DNA from: Rhodamnia argentea
Taxonomy: Eukaryota > Streptophyta > Magnoliopsida > Myrtales > Myrtaceae
Length of the DNA stretch: 64,000 nucleotides
Assembly (NCBI RefSeq): GCF_020921035.1
Contig: NC_063158.1
Span: 15,482,001-15,546,000, forward strand
Direction: 5' to 3'
Below the pieces are notes generated by a model that did no database searches, was not told where the DNA came from, and saw only the letters and a list, made by a program, of their open reading frames with translations. A program made the position numbers and the translations under genes. Shown piece after piece: positions 48,391 through 60,000 of the stretch. Numbering within the stretch: the first letter of the stretch is position 1; every line of letters begins with the position of its first letter.

Positions 48391-49859
48391 AATATGATAA
48401 ATGAATTTTGTATGTTGGCAGAATATATGTTACTTGGAGTATATGTTTAAAAGCATGAACAACGACATGTTTAAATAACAATCACACCCATTTTACGTAA
48501 ATAAGTATACAATGTTTAGTAAGTAGTGATAAATTAAATACATGAGTAAGTTATTACTTATGAATGGTCAGTACAAACTAATTTTAAATGATACTTAAGT
48601 GTTACGATTTTAGTTCGCGCTATCTTTAATTCTATACTTTTTATAGTATATCTAATGATATTAGTTTTAATTTTGGATAATATAATAGTCATAACTCTAA
48701 CATTAAATTTAGTACATTTTCTTAGAATATTTGCGAGGTGAACATTAAAAAAAAAATTCACAAAGTACCTGGGCGGGAAAATCCTATCCTTTTGGCAGCC
48801 TAATTCAAAACTTTCATTGCCAAAAAGCTTTTCTTGCCTATTCGATCAGGAATAGAAGAAAATCTCCGCCATATCTCGCTATAAATAAGCGAGAATTATG
48901 TTAGCTTCTCGATATTATTGAGATATAAAAGCAAGAAATAGGGTTGCTTAAACTATAAATCTTGAACGTCTTACATTTTGATGTATTTTCAACCTTCTAA
49001 ATAATAAATGTTATTGCCAACGGGCATGTGGCTCTGCCGATAAAGGGAGGGGCTCGGGGACATTAAAAAGGGGAAGATTGAGGGAGTGGCGGCCGGAGAA
49101 TTTCAATTGGGTTGGTTCGCTGAAAACTTTGTACAAGATTAAAAGAAAATCAGGAATGTTGTTATAGTCTTAAATTAAGTAGATATATTATCCGTAAGAG
49201 TTTATTTTCGTGATGAGTTTGGTTGAATGAAATATGCTTTGTAGTATATATAATATATCATTTTTGTCATCTAGGGGACGAACGTGGAGGCCCGACTATT
49301 TAGAGATCCTTAGAACACTTTGCAAAGGATTTATATGAACAAATGACATCAAGTTCCTAAGTTACAAACCCATGACGCGTAATTAATTGTTCTAAATTGC
49401 TATGTTAATTTCATTTTAAATTAATAAATATTAATTTTTATCACAAACTGCTCGTGGCAATCATACAAGAAAAATCAATGAGTTTCCTTTAAAAAAAAAA
49501 ACATCATGAGATGTTTGAAACTTATTGATCACATGCCTAATTCAAATCGGATGTGGCAATCCTCCTATCCCCCACACACCGAATAATTATCTGAGGCATA
49601 GAGACTGCGCTCCTAGGGTGGCCTCAAGAGAATACTTAAGTGTAGTGATTCGAACCCAATTCTTGAGCGAGAAGAACGAACACGCTTATCATTTGAGCAT
49701 ATAGGAGTTAGTAGGAGGCAACGTGCTATCCGCTCCGATAAAAAAAATCATTGGTAATAGCAAAGTTAATGTCCATTATCCATTACTAACGGAAGTTTCA
49801 CAAGTAATTACCATTCATGAGTTCATATTAAGCTTGATAAGTAAGCACTGGGAATACAG

Positions 49860-50300
49860 GTGGAGTCCAACGAATCGGCTGAGGCATTCGACTTTGAAGA
49901 TGTTGCGTTTCAGTTCTTCTTTTTCGTTTTCCATGCTTTGCGGTGGTGGACGATGCCAACAAATTATTGTTCTTATTCTGCTCTTTCAATGGCGGAAACC
50001 TCAGTCGGTCATGTAAGATATTGTGAAAGGAGGTTTACATTTTAGCTGTGGCTGCACCCGGATGACAAGTGCTCGACTCCTGACGATAAAAGATTCCGTT
50101 AACCGCGCCAACGTAGATGAATTTGCAGATCCTGCTGCTGGTGCATTTGCTTCACAGTGCATGATCTGAGCGCCGCCATGTATGAGCAAGGCGATGTCCC
50201 TCCTGGGACGAGCGCCGGCAATGGCAAGAAGGATGGCTTTCGGACAATAGCTGGGGACACATCGAGCGCCGCGACCACGGACGTCGTCCAATGTCTTCTT
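49860..50300 (+). other. Degenerate copy B of the small reading frame and following GC-rich DNA
   Basis: At 49870 the plus strand reads ESAEAFDFEDVAFQFFFFVF, the counterpart of the frames in copies A and C. The MESPTEE start and its TATA box are missing. The GC-rich stretch 50040-50300 is open on the minus strand (about 96 codons), but it has no recognised motif. The whole block looks like decayed coding DNA. Confidence 0.4.
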
Positions 50301-50595
50301 GGCTAGGTCCTGTTCGCGAAGGATGACACCCGGACCTTGGCCATACTCTTCAGATGGATTTGGGACGTATGAAATGACGGCGCGGAAAAAGTGGTTTCAT
50401 GTTTGACGGTTGGATACGTAATCAATGGCTCACATGAGAAAAAAAATGAAGGTTAAGAGTGATAATGAAGTATTTGGTATACCTTACCTGTCGAGTCAAC
50501 AATAAAACGCCACATTCATTGATCGACACGTGTCACACTTAAGATTTTTCAGAAAACCCTTTTTTCACTCAACTTCTCTTTTCCATAAAACAACC

Positions 50596-50757
50596 CCCGC
50601 CTTTGCCAAAGGTGAATCTCTGCAATGCCTCTTGGAGGTCGAGGACTCAACCCTCGTCGCAAGCTTCTGAGAGTAAGGGGAGGATGTGGTCAGAGATCTC
50701 GTGGCTGACGGTCTCCGAGATGAACTGCTTGAACAACCTAGTGGTAAACCTGGCGAT
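50596..50757 (-). pseudogene. CYP86/CYP96-type cytochrome P450 fragment, copy B
   Basis: Read on the minus strand, the DNA gives RFTTRLFKQFISETVSHEIS, then DHILPLLSEACDEG, a stop, and VLDLQEALQRFTFGKG. This is the region just before and including the family motif LDLQDVLQRFTFD of CYP86/CYP96 hydroxylases, which oxidise fatty acids or wax alkanes. Only this short internal piece remains, with an in-frame stop. The heme-binding region is absent. A longer fragment exists in copy C. Confidence 0.7.
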
Positions 50758-51537
50758 TGACGGTGTTGATATGTCAATATCAGCCGCGTCACGATAGACG
50801 GTCAAGGTCCATGTTAGAGATTTTCGATCAAAATAGGTTGGATAGACTGAATTAATACAAATGTAAAAAATTTAGGACTTAATTAGCCAAAAAAAAAAAA
50901 AGTTTAAAATTGAATTGACACAATTACAATAAGTTGAGAACTTTTTTTTTGGTAATTCTCGCCATCTTTAACGACAAAGTGGTTCGTAGCTATAAAGTAT
51001 GATTTGTAACCACAAGCTTCATTTGATGGTCAAATTGTCGTGGCTGTTGGTAATTCGTTTTCTTTGTGACAATAAACGTTAACTTATAGCGCTGGAAATG
51101 TCTCTGTCGTTGCCAAATTCACTGCCAGGAAATACTAATTTTGTAACATTAGAACAAAATTGATCACATTTCATGTCTATTCATCATAAATAATTAACGT
51201 CAGCAAATTATCGAAGGCGCCAGGTTAATTTATTTTAAATCATATCATTGGGACGTACTAAGTAAGCACTACAGTTACTGAACAATTGAGTCGTCAACCA
51301 AACTGGCCACATTACTTAGGGCAAACTAGGATTGAAGGGTTGCCAATTTAATACAACCGAAGCATCATGATAGCTGACGTGGGAGTAACGTTAGACACGG
51401 GTCATATAATTAAAAACATAATAATAATGAACTAATATTGTTGACGGGAAATATACTAAATCAATTTTATAGTTGACGGGAAATATGTTACTAGTAGTAT
51501 ATGTTGAAAAGCACGAACAACTACATGTTATAAGTAA

Positions 51538-52039
51538 GATTAATGCCATGAAAAACTTCAAATTAGTACACCCGTGACAAATTTACCCCAAACTAATTTT
51601 TTGATCACTAAAAATTTCAAAATGGTATACCTATGATAAATTTACCCCAAACTAATTTTTTTATCACGAAAAATCTCAAATCGATACATTTGTGACAAAT
51701 TTACCTCAAAGTGATACACATGTGATAAATTTACATTTCGTTAATTTCTGTAAAATTGAGTTAATACTACGAAAAACTTCAAATTGGTACATCTGTGACA
51801 AATGGAGAGTAAAAACTCCAAACCGATAAACCCGTCAACCGCCACGTGTCATTTAATTAAGCAATTTGAAGGTATAATTTATCAAAAACTAATGGAGGGT
51901 AAATTTGTCACATGTATACTAGTTTTGGGTAAATTTATCACAAGTGTACCGGTCTAAACTTTTTTGTTGTCCAAAAATTAGTTTGGGGTAAATTTGTTAC
52001 ATGTGTATCAGTTTGAGATTTTTTGTGGTACAAACCCTC
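51538..52039. mobile_element. 0.5-kb inverted-repeat transposon in copy C
   Basis: Both ends carry reiterated units of 'gacaaatttaccccaaacta' in opposite orientation. The left has about four units and the right about three. Flanks ataagtaa (51530-51537) and ataaataa (52040-52047) look like an 8-bp target duplication with one change. Copies A (39768-39790) and B (48466-48490) read straight through the site. Confidence 0.75.
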
Positions 52040-53308
52040 ATAAATAACAATTGTGTTCATTTCACATACATAATTTTATTATGTTTAGTAAGTAGTTATA
52101 ACTTAAATATATGAGTAAGTTCTTAATTTCGAATAATAAGTAAAAACTAATTTTAAATGATAAATAAGTTTTACAATTTTAGGTACTGTGATTTTAATTT
52201 TATAATTTTTTTATAGTAAAACTAACTCTAACTAGTATCAATTTCGGATAATATACTAGTGATGAATTCTAACTGCATATTCAAAATAATTTCTTTGAAT
52301 ATTTCAAACGTAAACAAAAATCTTTCATTCCTTACCAAAAAAAAAAAAACAAAAATCTTTCTTTGCAAATTACCCAGGCGAAATAAATCCTGCCCTTTTT
52401 TTACGACGGAATTCAAAATTTTCATTGCCAAAAAGCTTTTCTTGGCTTATCATTATGCAATAGAAGAAAACCGTCGACATATCTCGCTATAAATGAGCAA
52501 GAATTACGTTAACTTCTCGATATTATTTTGATTTAAAAGCAAGAAAGAGGGTCACTTAAACCATAATTCTTAAATATCTTACATTTGATGCATTTTCAAC
52601 CTTTTGAAATCACTAATGTATATGAGCAAAAAACAATCATTAATATTATTATCAACAAGCATACAGCCCTGCTAGTAAAGGAATTGGAGGCAAAGGGCCA
52701 AAGAGTACCAGGTATGGGATTCAATCGTAGATGCTCGATTACTTGGAAACCATTTTAGAACACTTGGTAGAGGATTTATATGAACAAGTGACCTCAACAA
52801 GTTCCTAAGTTAAAAACCATTGATGCCTAGTTAATTGTTCCAACTTATTTGCTTTATTTTCATTCTTAATTTAATAGGCATTAAGTTTTATCACAAATTA
52901 CTCGTGGCAATCACACAAAAAAAAAATTAATGAGTTTTTTTTTTCGTTTTAAATTCACGAGATGTTCGAGACTTATTGATCACGCGTCTAATCCAAATCG
53001 GGTGTGTCCGTCCTCTTATCCCACACACACCGGCTAATTATGTGTAAGGTGGTCCCAAGAGAATACTCAAGCGTAATGATTCGAACCCAATCCTTAAGCG
53101 AGAAGAACGAACACGCTTATCATTTGAACAATCCCTTATTGTATGAGTTATAATGAGGCAACATGCTCTCTGCTCCAATCATAAAAATCATCGATAAAAG
53201 CAAAGTTAATATGCCTTATCCTTTTAATACCGAAAGTTTCACAAGCAACTATTATTCATAAGTTTCACATTGATAGAACAAACGAGAGATACCTCATGAA
53301 TTAACCCA

Positions 53309-53316
53309 TATAAATA
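53309..53316 (+). promoter_or_regulatory. TATA box of the small reading frame in copy C
   Basis: TATAAATA is in the same context as in copy A ('ttaacccatataaatactga'). Confidence 0.5.
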
Positions 53317-53379
53317 CTGAGTCTTGGACTAGTCTCCAAGTTAAGGGAAATATTGCCAGAGAAAGGCAAGAGAGGAGAT

Positions 53380-53685
53380 ATGGAATCGCCAACAGAAGAA
53401 CAGCAAGTAAAGAGCGCGACGTCCCACAAAACTGAAGCTCTTAAGCATGATCATGTCAATCATTCGGACAGCGCATGGGGGTTTCTGCAGCAATCGGCTG
53501 AGGCGTTCGACTTTGCAGATGTTCCATGCTTTTGGGGTGGTGGATGTTTGCGAAGACCGACACCCGGACGGGTCCGAGCGTTGGTCAACTTGTCCATACC
53601 CTTCAAATGGATTTGGGAGGGGTTAGGGTTCGTTGACAATACAAATTTAAAGGTGAAGAACTTACCTGAGTCAAACAAATCCTAA
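53380..53685 (+). CDS. Short duplicated reading frame starting MESPTEE, copy C
   Basis: A frame of 101 codons starts at the ATG 53380-53382, 64 bp after a TATA box identical to that of copy A. It begins MESPTEEQQVKSATSHKTEA and continues with GFLQQSAEAFDFADV, the segment also readable in A and B. The rest (Pro/Arg-rich, then a tail ending NLPESNKS) has no known motif. Unlike copy A, the conserved middle segment is in frame with the start, so C may be nearest the ancestral form at this end. The codons beyond the shared segment differ between copies. A function is not proposed. Confidence 0.35.
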   Translation: MESPTEEQQVKSATSHKTEALKHDHVNHSDSAWGFLQQSAEAFDFADVPCFWGGGCLRRPTPGRVRALVNLSIPFKWIWEGLGFVDNTNLKVKNLPESNKS

Positions 53686-54159
53686 ATAAGTGAAATTGGA
53701 CGGACAGGATTAGGCTGTTTGGAAAAAAAAAAACCTCGATGGCTGGAACAATTTTGGAAAAAGAAAATGCTTTTCCGATAGTATTATCGGGAACAATATA
53801 ATCTCAACCGTAAATTCACCTATTATCACTGCGTGTTTTGCATAAAGCACTCATGATTCGGAGCTCGTGTGGTCAGAAATAATTAAAAGTATTGTCAGGC
53901 TAGAGCTTTCAATTCTGTCTGAATCAACCTAAGAAATGAACGCGCTTAAAAAGTGGCTTCATATTTATCAGTTAGAGTCGTGATCCATGGCTCAAATGAG
54001 AGAAAATGAAGGTTGAGAGTGATATGAAAGTGTTGAGCATACCTTACTTGCCAAGCCAGCAATGAATCACTACATTTATTGATTGACACGTGTCACATTT
54101 CAGATTTTTCAGAAAACCCTTTTTCACTCAACTTCTCTTTTCCATGAACACCTCCACCT

Positions 54160-54460
54160 TGCCGAAGTTGAATCTCTGCAATGCCTACTGGAGGTGGATG
54201 ACTCTGCCCCCGTCGCAGGCTCAGGAGGGGAAGGGGAGTATGCGGTGGGAGATCTCGTGGCTGACAGTCTCAGAGATGAACTCCTTGAGCGACCTGGTGG
54301 TGAACTCGTGGCGGGTGATCAACGGGTCGGTGACGGGTCCGCGACAGCATGGCGGTGACCCAGTCGTGGAAGCGGTGGCGGTTCCACAGGAAGCCAACAA
54401 GGTTGCCGAGGACAGGCTGCGATTCTTGGCACGGGGTAAAGAAGAGCTTGAAATGGAGAT
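54160..54460 (-). pseudogene. CYP86/CYP96-type cytochrome P450 fragment, copy C
   Basis: The minus strand reads PVLGNLVGFLWNRHRFHDWV then TAMLSRT, the N-terminal proline-rich and 'HRFHDW' region typical of CYP96/CYP86 proteins. After a deletion of roughly a hundred codons and a frame change it continues EFTTRSLKEFISETVSHEIS, HRILPFPS, stop, ACDGGRVIHLQ, stop, ALQRF. The order matches a P450 N-terminal third. It has two stops, a frame change and no catalytic core. It is antisense to the direction of the duplicated ALOG unit. Confidence 0.7.
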
Positions 54461-54737
54461 TGAGGTCCAGGACGTGAGATTCATGCTCACATGCTCAGGT
54501 AAATGATCGTCGATGGAACAACTATCCACCTGTTGACCGATAATGGACGGCCTAATCTTCACCAAGTAAAGCTGCTGCTTCTTAGTCACTCTTTGCCCAT
54601 GGTACGCATTCCTATCCTCATAACTTCAGCATCCGAGGACCAATCCGGATCATAAAACCCAAATGCCCCGACCCGAAATTTTTACACCACAAGGTGGGAG
54701 CTTCGACAAATTCCTCAAAACCGAATCAGACACCGAC

Positions 54738-55345
54738 ATTTTATTTCATGGAGTTTCTCCGTTATTCATATGGTTCTGTATTTTAAAAAACATAAAAATT
54801 ATTTAAGTGCAATAAACGCACTAAGCATTATTTTTACCCAAGGCTTTACTACTTCAGGTCTTTTGATTGAAATGCAACAATTCAAAATAGTAGCACCCGC
54901 TTTCCAATCCCAATGGTTAATGATGCATGTGAGTATGATGATATTTAGCTACGCGGCTCTTTTATGTGGGTCATTATTATCGGTAGCCCTCTCAGTCATT
55001 ACATTGTGAAAAGCCATAAGGTTTTTTAGTAAAAAAAATAATTTCTTAAATGAGTCATTTTCCTTTGTCGAGATCCAATACTAAGAAGCAATATTTTAGT
55101 AAACACCTCTTTTTTTTTCTTCTCGAAATTATTACAAGGCTCAACTGATTAAACAATTAGATCAATGGAGTTATCGTATTATTAGTCTCGGGTTAAACTT
55201 TTTAACCATAGATATTCTTTTGGGAGTAGTATCAGCTAATGAGGCATGGGAGTCATATTGAAATTGGGACCCAAAGGAAACTTGAGCATTTATTACTTGG
55301 ACTCTATTTGCAATTTATTTACATTCTCAAGCAAATAAACATTGG
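54738..55345 (+). pseudogene. ccsA: Nuclear copy of plastid ccsA (NUPT), truncated
   Basis: The plus strand encodes pieces of the chloroplast cytochrome c assembly protein Ccs[37 protein letters not shown]-type [20 protein letters not shown] and [16 protein letters not shown]. In other frames follow [23 protein letters not shown], stop, NWDPKET, stop, AFITWTLFAIYLHSQANK. The heme-handling WNWDPKE motif is broken because two Trp codons have become TGA. The 5' part of the gene and the last ~30 codons are missing. In plastids the protein sits in the thylakoid membrane and delivers heme to c-type cytochromes. This nuclear copy cannot do so. Confidence 0.88.
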
Positions 55346-55940
55346 AAAAATTTCAATTGGATTTATTAGTCTCGGTGTGAGCCTCTGTTGTCGAATCGGT
55401 TCTAGAAAACGCACACCACTGGCATTGAAGAATGGCCTTAAACCTTAGCTGAGGTCAATCAGTTCTTTAGAAGGAATTTTCCGGGATCAGTACTCCTGCA
55501 ATAAAGCGTCAAAAGGGCTAATTTGATGAATCAGAAGAAGTAGCAATATGACCAAGCATTGAGAAGGGGAGCCTAATCGGAATCCTTCTCAATTCAATAG
55601 TCTGGAGTTTTGCTTTATACTGATTCGCGAGGATTGATAGAGGGCCCAAATGAGAAAGAAGAAAGGTGAGACGAGGTATTGAATACTAGCGAGGTAACAA
55701 TTGATTGTGACGTCGTCCTATCATCATTTTCTAGTGGTAACTCCAACGTTAATCATTTTCACGTATAGACAGGGACACTGAAACCTGACTTCTATAGGTA
55801 CCACACAGAATTGATCAACGATAGGAAAGCACTAAGGTTTCAGTACAGCAATAATGCAAAAGACACATCGGGGCTCATCTTGTGAGTAGAAAGCCAACAC
55901 AGAGAGGCAACTTCACTTGCACAACAACAAACGAGAGAAA
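55346..55940. other. Unassigned DNA between the ccsA copy and the AMBRA1-like gene
   Basis: The DNA directly after the ccsA match no longer follows the plastid gene. It may be rearranged organelle DNA, but I could not identify it. The right part probably reaches the polyadenylation region of the AMBRA1-like gene. Confidence 0.35.
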
Positions 55941-57037
55941 CATACTTTTCATTTGATTATAAACAGCATCCTTACAAAGATGAGAAACAACAGAACCCAG
56001 CAAATCTCCCAATGTTAAAACTTCCATCCATCAATTTTCTCCTTTTCTCTCCTTTTTTTTCTTTTTTACATAAGTCCGTAAATATCAAAGCGGACAAACA
56101 AATATACAACACGAATCCCGACACTTCTGACTCGCACTAACCCATCTATCTCAAGTTAGATGAACTTCCTAATGCTCTTGCGATTGATAACATACATCCT
56201 CACAAACAGCAAAGAATGGTAGTTGGTACAGAATAGCCTTTGACTAGTAATTGATTGAGGAACCAAGAGTGGCTACAGACGGGTCTACCGTCGTGGAGAT
56301 ATAGATACAGCTGCACTTGAGCCAAGATCTGCATTGGAATTGACCATGAGGTTGCATCATCATCCACATAGTAACAACTCAGATCAGCATCTGAGAACAT
56401 AGTAAACCCTAGGAACTTTTTCCCCGTTTCGGTGCAATATGCTTCAGAAAAGTGCCCCCAGAGAAGAAACTTCAACCCTGAGCCCAACACGAGACCCGGT
56501 GCCACTTCCGAACTGGGCTAGAAATCTTTTTATTTTGGCAAGAAAATATCCCAGTTTTCTTATTAACTTTATTGAGAACACATTGTACACTGTGCTAAAG
56601 CTATATCCAATTATTACCTCCTAAAACGACACAGGCTACATGTTTCCATGGAGGCAAGTACTCAAAATAGCACTTCAACATTACACGGAACAGTTACGGC
56701 TGATTGGACCAAAGGGAAATTATATATATAGGAGATCGAAATTCATTTCCACATAATATGCGCATGGCTCCGCCATTTTTGGGCTATTCATGCAAGCCAG
56801 CTGCTTTTTGAGTACAAAAGCAGATTACTCAATAGTCACTATATTGGCTATGCCAATCCGAAACTCTAGTTGCGACCTCAACACCGTCGGACACATCACT
56901 ATCACCAAATAACCTATCATGATAATAAAATAATCTTGACCAACAACTGGGAATTATGCCCAACTACAGAAACTTCAAAAGAACTAACCTTCAAGGTTGA
57001 GCAGTACATATCGCAAACGTATTGCAGTTGTTGGCTA
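55941..57037 (-). other. Probable 3' UTR of the AMBRA1-like gene
   Basis: After the stop codon, a good donor (CTTGAAG|GTTAGT near 56990) and a possible acceptor (TTTCTAG| near 56519) suggest a spliced 3' UTR. The 306-nt open stretch 56200-56505 would then be untranslated. This is inference from splice-like motifs only. Confidence 0.35.
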
Positions 57038-60000
57038 CTAACATTCCAAAGCATAGGTCTGCACCTGTAAAAGAAAAACAATGAGGTAAGCTGATAAAGC
57101 GACCTAAACATGCAAAATACACTGATTCTCCCGCATAGCATAATTAACTTCTTTCAGCTCCAGCTACCAAAAACTTCCTCAAGTACATAGTGAAACGCTG
57201 GTACCTTAATCAGTTTAATAAAGTAACCAAGAGAAATGGATACAATGGTGGGAACATCATGCGAGAACTACCAAGAGAACCAAGTTAATGTATCATGAGG
57301 GCACACTTCCTTCCAGAGACATTTGAAAAGAAAGAGAGTGAAAGCTAATTTCAGTTCCAACACTGTAGGACCAAAAGAAAAGAACACATCAAAGTACTGA
57401 CAGTTGCCCACCTATACATTCCAAACAGTATACACAGCCATGATGGTGATACGTGGCAACATCATTTGAAAAAGAGAGACAGATCAAGAACTAATTGTAT
57501 CCCTCGATTAGAGGTTTTTCCCTTATTAAGAGAGGAGTCTTTTTTTAGAATTTGGAGTGCATTAGGATTTTATTAAGTTCCCTTTACCTATTTGGAATTG
57601 AATATTACATTTCGAAGTTTAATAGAATTAGGATATTAGGATCACAATTAAGAGTTTCCTATCTCATCTTGAAGTAGGGTTTAGTAGTCTTTAAATACCA
57701 CGCACTTGCTATGGATTGTTCGTTGTCCATTTAACCTCCTTTAGGTCTGTCCCAATCACCACATACAAAAAAAAAAAAAAAAAAATCCAATGAAGAACAT
57801 ACTAGAGTAGTTCTACAAATAAAAGCTCAACAATAAACAAAAGGACCAGCATTATTTCGTGGACAACTGTATATGCATAAGCAAACACTGATTAAGAACA
57901 GATCTTTGTTCACCTCTGGCATGTTTTCATCAAGAAAACCAGATGACTTTAGATTCAAGCCACGAGAGCTGTCATAATGGAGAATCCTCAACTTGCCTTC
58001 CTGAATTTCAGACAAAGAAATGCAAGTGTAAAAGAAAAGCTTGTAAGCCTAGTCACATGATCATTCAGTCATCCTGGATCACATGCACTCACCTTCGTTC
58101 CATAAATGAGGCCACCTCCAACCGACGGGTGAAAGCATGCAACATTGACTTCATCCTCCGCACTCGGAAGAACTCTCACAAGTTCCATGTCAGAAACTCT
58201 GTAGACCTGTGTAAAAGTAAATGAGTTAGAGAGAGAAATGCATAAACTCACGGCAGTACGTAATAGCACTTCACATGATGATACACTGCTTTTAGAGTAC
58301 CTTCCAGGTATATCATGCCCTATATGAGCTAATGGATAACAAATTTGTGATGGAGGCGATACGAACAAAACAATCAAGACGGACAATAACCTGTCTCAAA
58401 TGTACATATATATGATTGTGAAAAGCTGCTCATCAAGCAACACTCAACAGTTCATGTCATTAATTTTTAAGGCAATACAAGGTTACTCCAACATTACATG
58501 CAACCAATACCAATAATATCAGTGCCACTGAGATTAGGTGATTTGTCCATTATACTTAGCTGAGTGACAATAGCCACCATGCATTTCCCAGAAGATAAAT
58601 GGAGATCAAGAGTAAAAACTTGTATATATGACACCATTTCTCATGGCTGTATGGATTATTTTATCATCTCGCTCATCAACCAAAAGAGGGCATGCTTTAT
58701 AGATATGGATAAGTTTTATGCCAGGTTTTAGCAAGTACAAAATTGAACACACACATTACTCCCATTTAACATGCAATAAACTGTGTTGCAAGCAATTGAA
58801 GTCGTTAAGCAGATATGTTTTCGGAAATAGATGGCAACATCAGGTAAAACATATAAAATATAAAAAGAAACTGGAAGCACAACACCAGGTAAAGCATATA
58901 AAATATAAAAAGACACTTTCGCCTCTTTCCCGTGACATCTGCTGCTTCTTTTGCAGCTCAATCATGTCAGTGACTGTTATTTCTGATGCAATATGTCATC
59001 CTTCCACTCGGCACTGTGCCAAGTAACAATTTGTCTGCTTTACCTGCTTTGTGATATCTTCAGTAATTAGGGAACATCATATGTTATTGTTGAGAGATGA
59101 GAGGCAGGGCAGTACAACACTTTGAAGGAAAGTTACGGATGATTGAAACTGATGAAATTATAATTTTTTCGTCTGGAAAAAGAAATGGAGTTAGAAGTGT
59201 AATGTCTCTAGGGATGATGTCCCCGGTTGTGCTTCCAGTTTCTTATTCAGGCTATGCATGCAAACAAGATATCCACCTTGACTTTGTCGAAAATTAGGAA
59301 TGACATCTTAGATTTTGGATTCTGGAATTTGGTTACTCCAAAAAGAAACGGAAGTTTTGGTACCTTAGGTAAAATTGGCGGTTAAAATTCAGATAGAGGC
59401 AAAAAATCACGGGACATATGCTTAGTGCATGAGATATTGACTTTGATTGGCCCAAACTGTAAGGTCATATGATATGTTAACAATCAAAGATGTTTTTCTA
59501 TAATCTATGACACTGGGGAAGCAATGTAACATGTTTACAAGTGGACACCACTAAGTGCATTTTTCAGTAAACGACGTACATCACAGTTTAAACTCAAGTA
59601 TTTCACGTCGTTATAATGCTGTTTCAAAGATGATGTAACTGTAGAATATTTCAAATTACAAAGCAATCTAACTGGGTCAATTCCGGTCCCTGCTCTGAGT
59701 TTCCTCATCATGTCTCATGCCAAATAGCTACCAGATGAGCATACCATTCTCGTATTTCTTCCAAAAGCATTAATCAAATTGGAATTTCTACTGATCACCA
59801 GTTTGAGGACTCATACGAAAGAAGAGATAATTTTGTTGCAGGAAAAAGGATGCAGCATCTCTCCCACTTTTTGTTTCGCAGATTTCTCCTTGCACACGTT
59901 TTATCATTTAGTTACTTTCCCACTTTACAATCCTATTTGGTAGGTGGGAGTCGAGTATTATTCCTCCTAGCATGTTCATTTAAATTCAACAAAATCAAAT

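Larger units (their letters stand above)
43860..50800 (+). repeat. Tandem duplication, copy B
   Basis: Copy B is collinear with copy A from its promoter-distal start through the ALOG gene and the downstream module. Its end carries antisense P450 remains that are also present in C. It lacks the MULE and the 310-bp MITE of copy A. It carries its own Tourist-like insertion and a block of dispersed repeat at 48.0-48.4 kb. Confidence 0.8.
50960..54540 (+). repeat. Partial third duplication unit, copy C
   Basis: It repeats the downstream module of A and B from 'gacaaagtggttcgtagct' through 'gccaggaaatactaatt', 'catcatgatagctgacgtgg' and the MESPTEE frame to the P450 fragment. It has no ALOG gene. 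It is about 3.6 kb long and directly follows copy B, with a dispersed repeat (50.80-50.96 kb) at the junction. Confidence 0.75.

Noticed and set aside
50001..50291. 96-codon minus-strand frame in copy B
   Set aside because: It has no match to a known family and no counterpart kept open in C. It appears to be GC-rich degenerate DNA.
56200..56505. 101-codon minus-strand frame as the C-terminal exon of the AMBRA1-like protein
   Set aside because: The coding sequence ends upstream of it (in transcript order) at 57038-57040 with the family's usual C-terminus (VQTYALEC), so this stretch is most likely 3' UTR.
59097..59297. 66-codon frame in the long AMBRA1-like intron
   Set aside because: It is intronic, has no motif, and no splice sites would join it in frame with the flanking exons. 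The flanking exons already join perfectly to each other.
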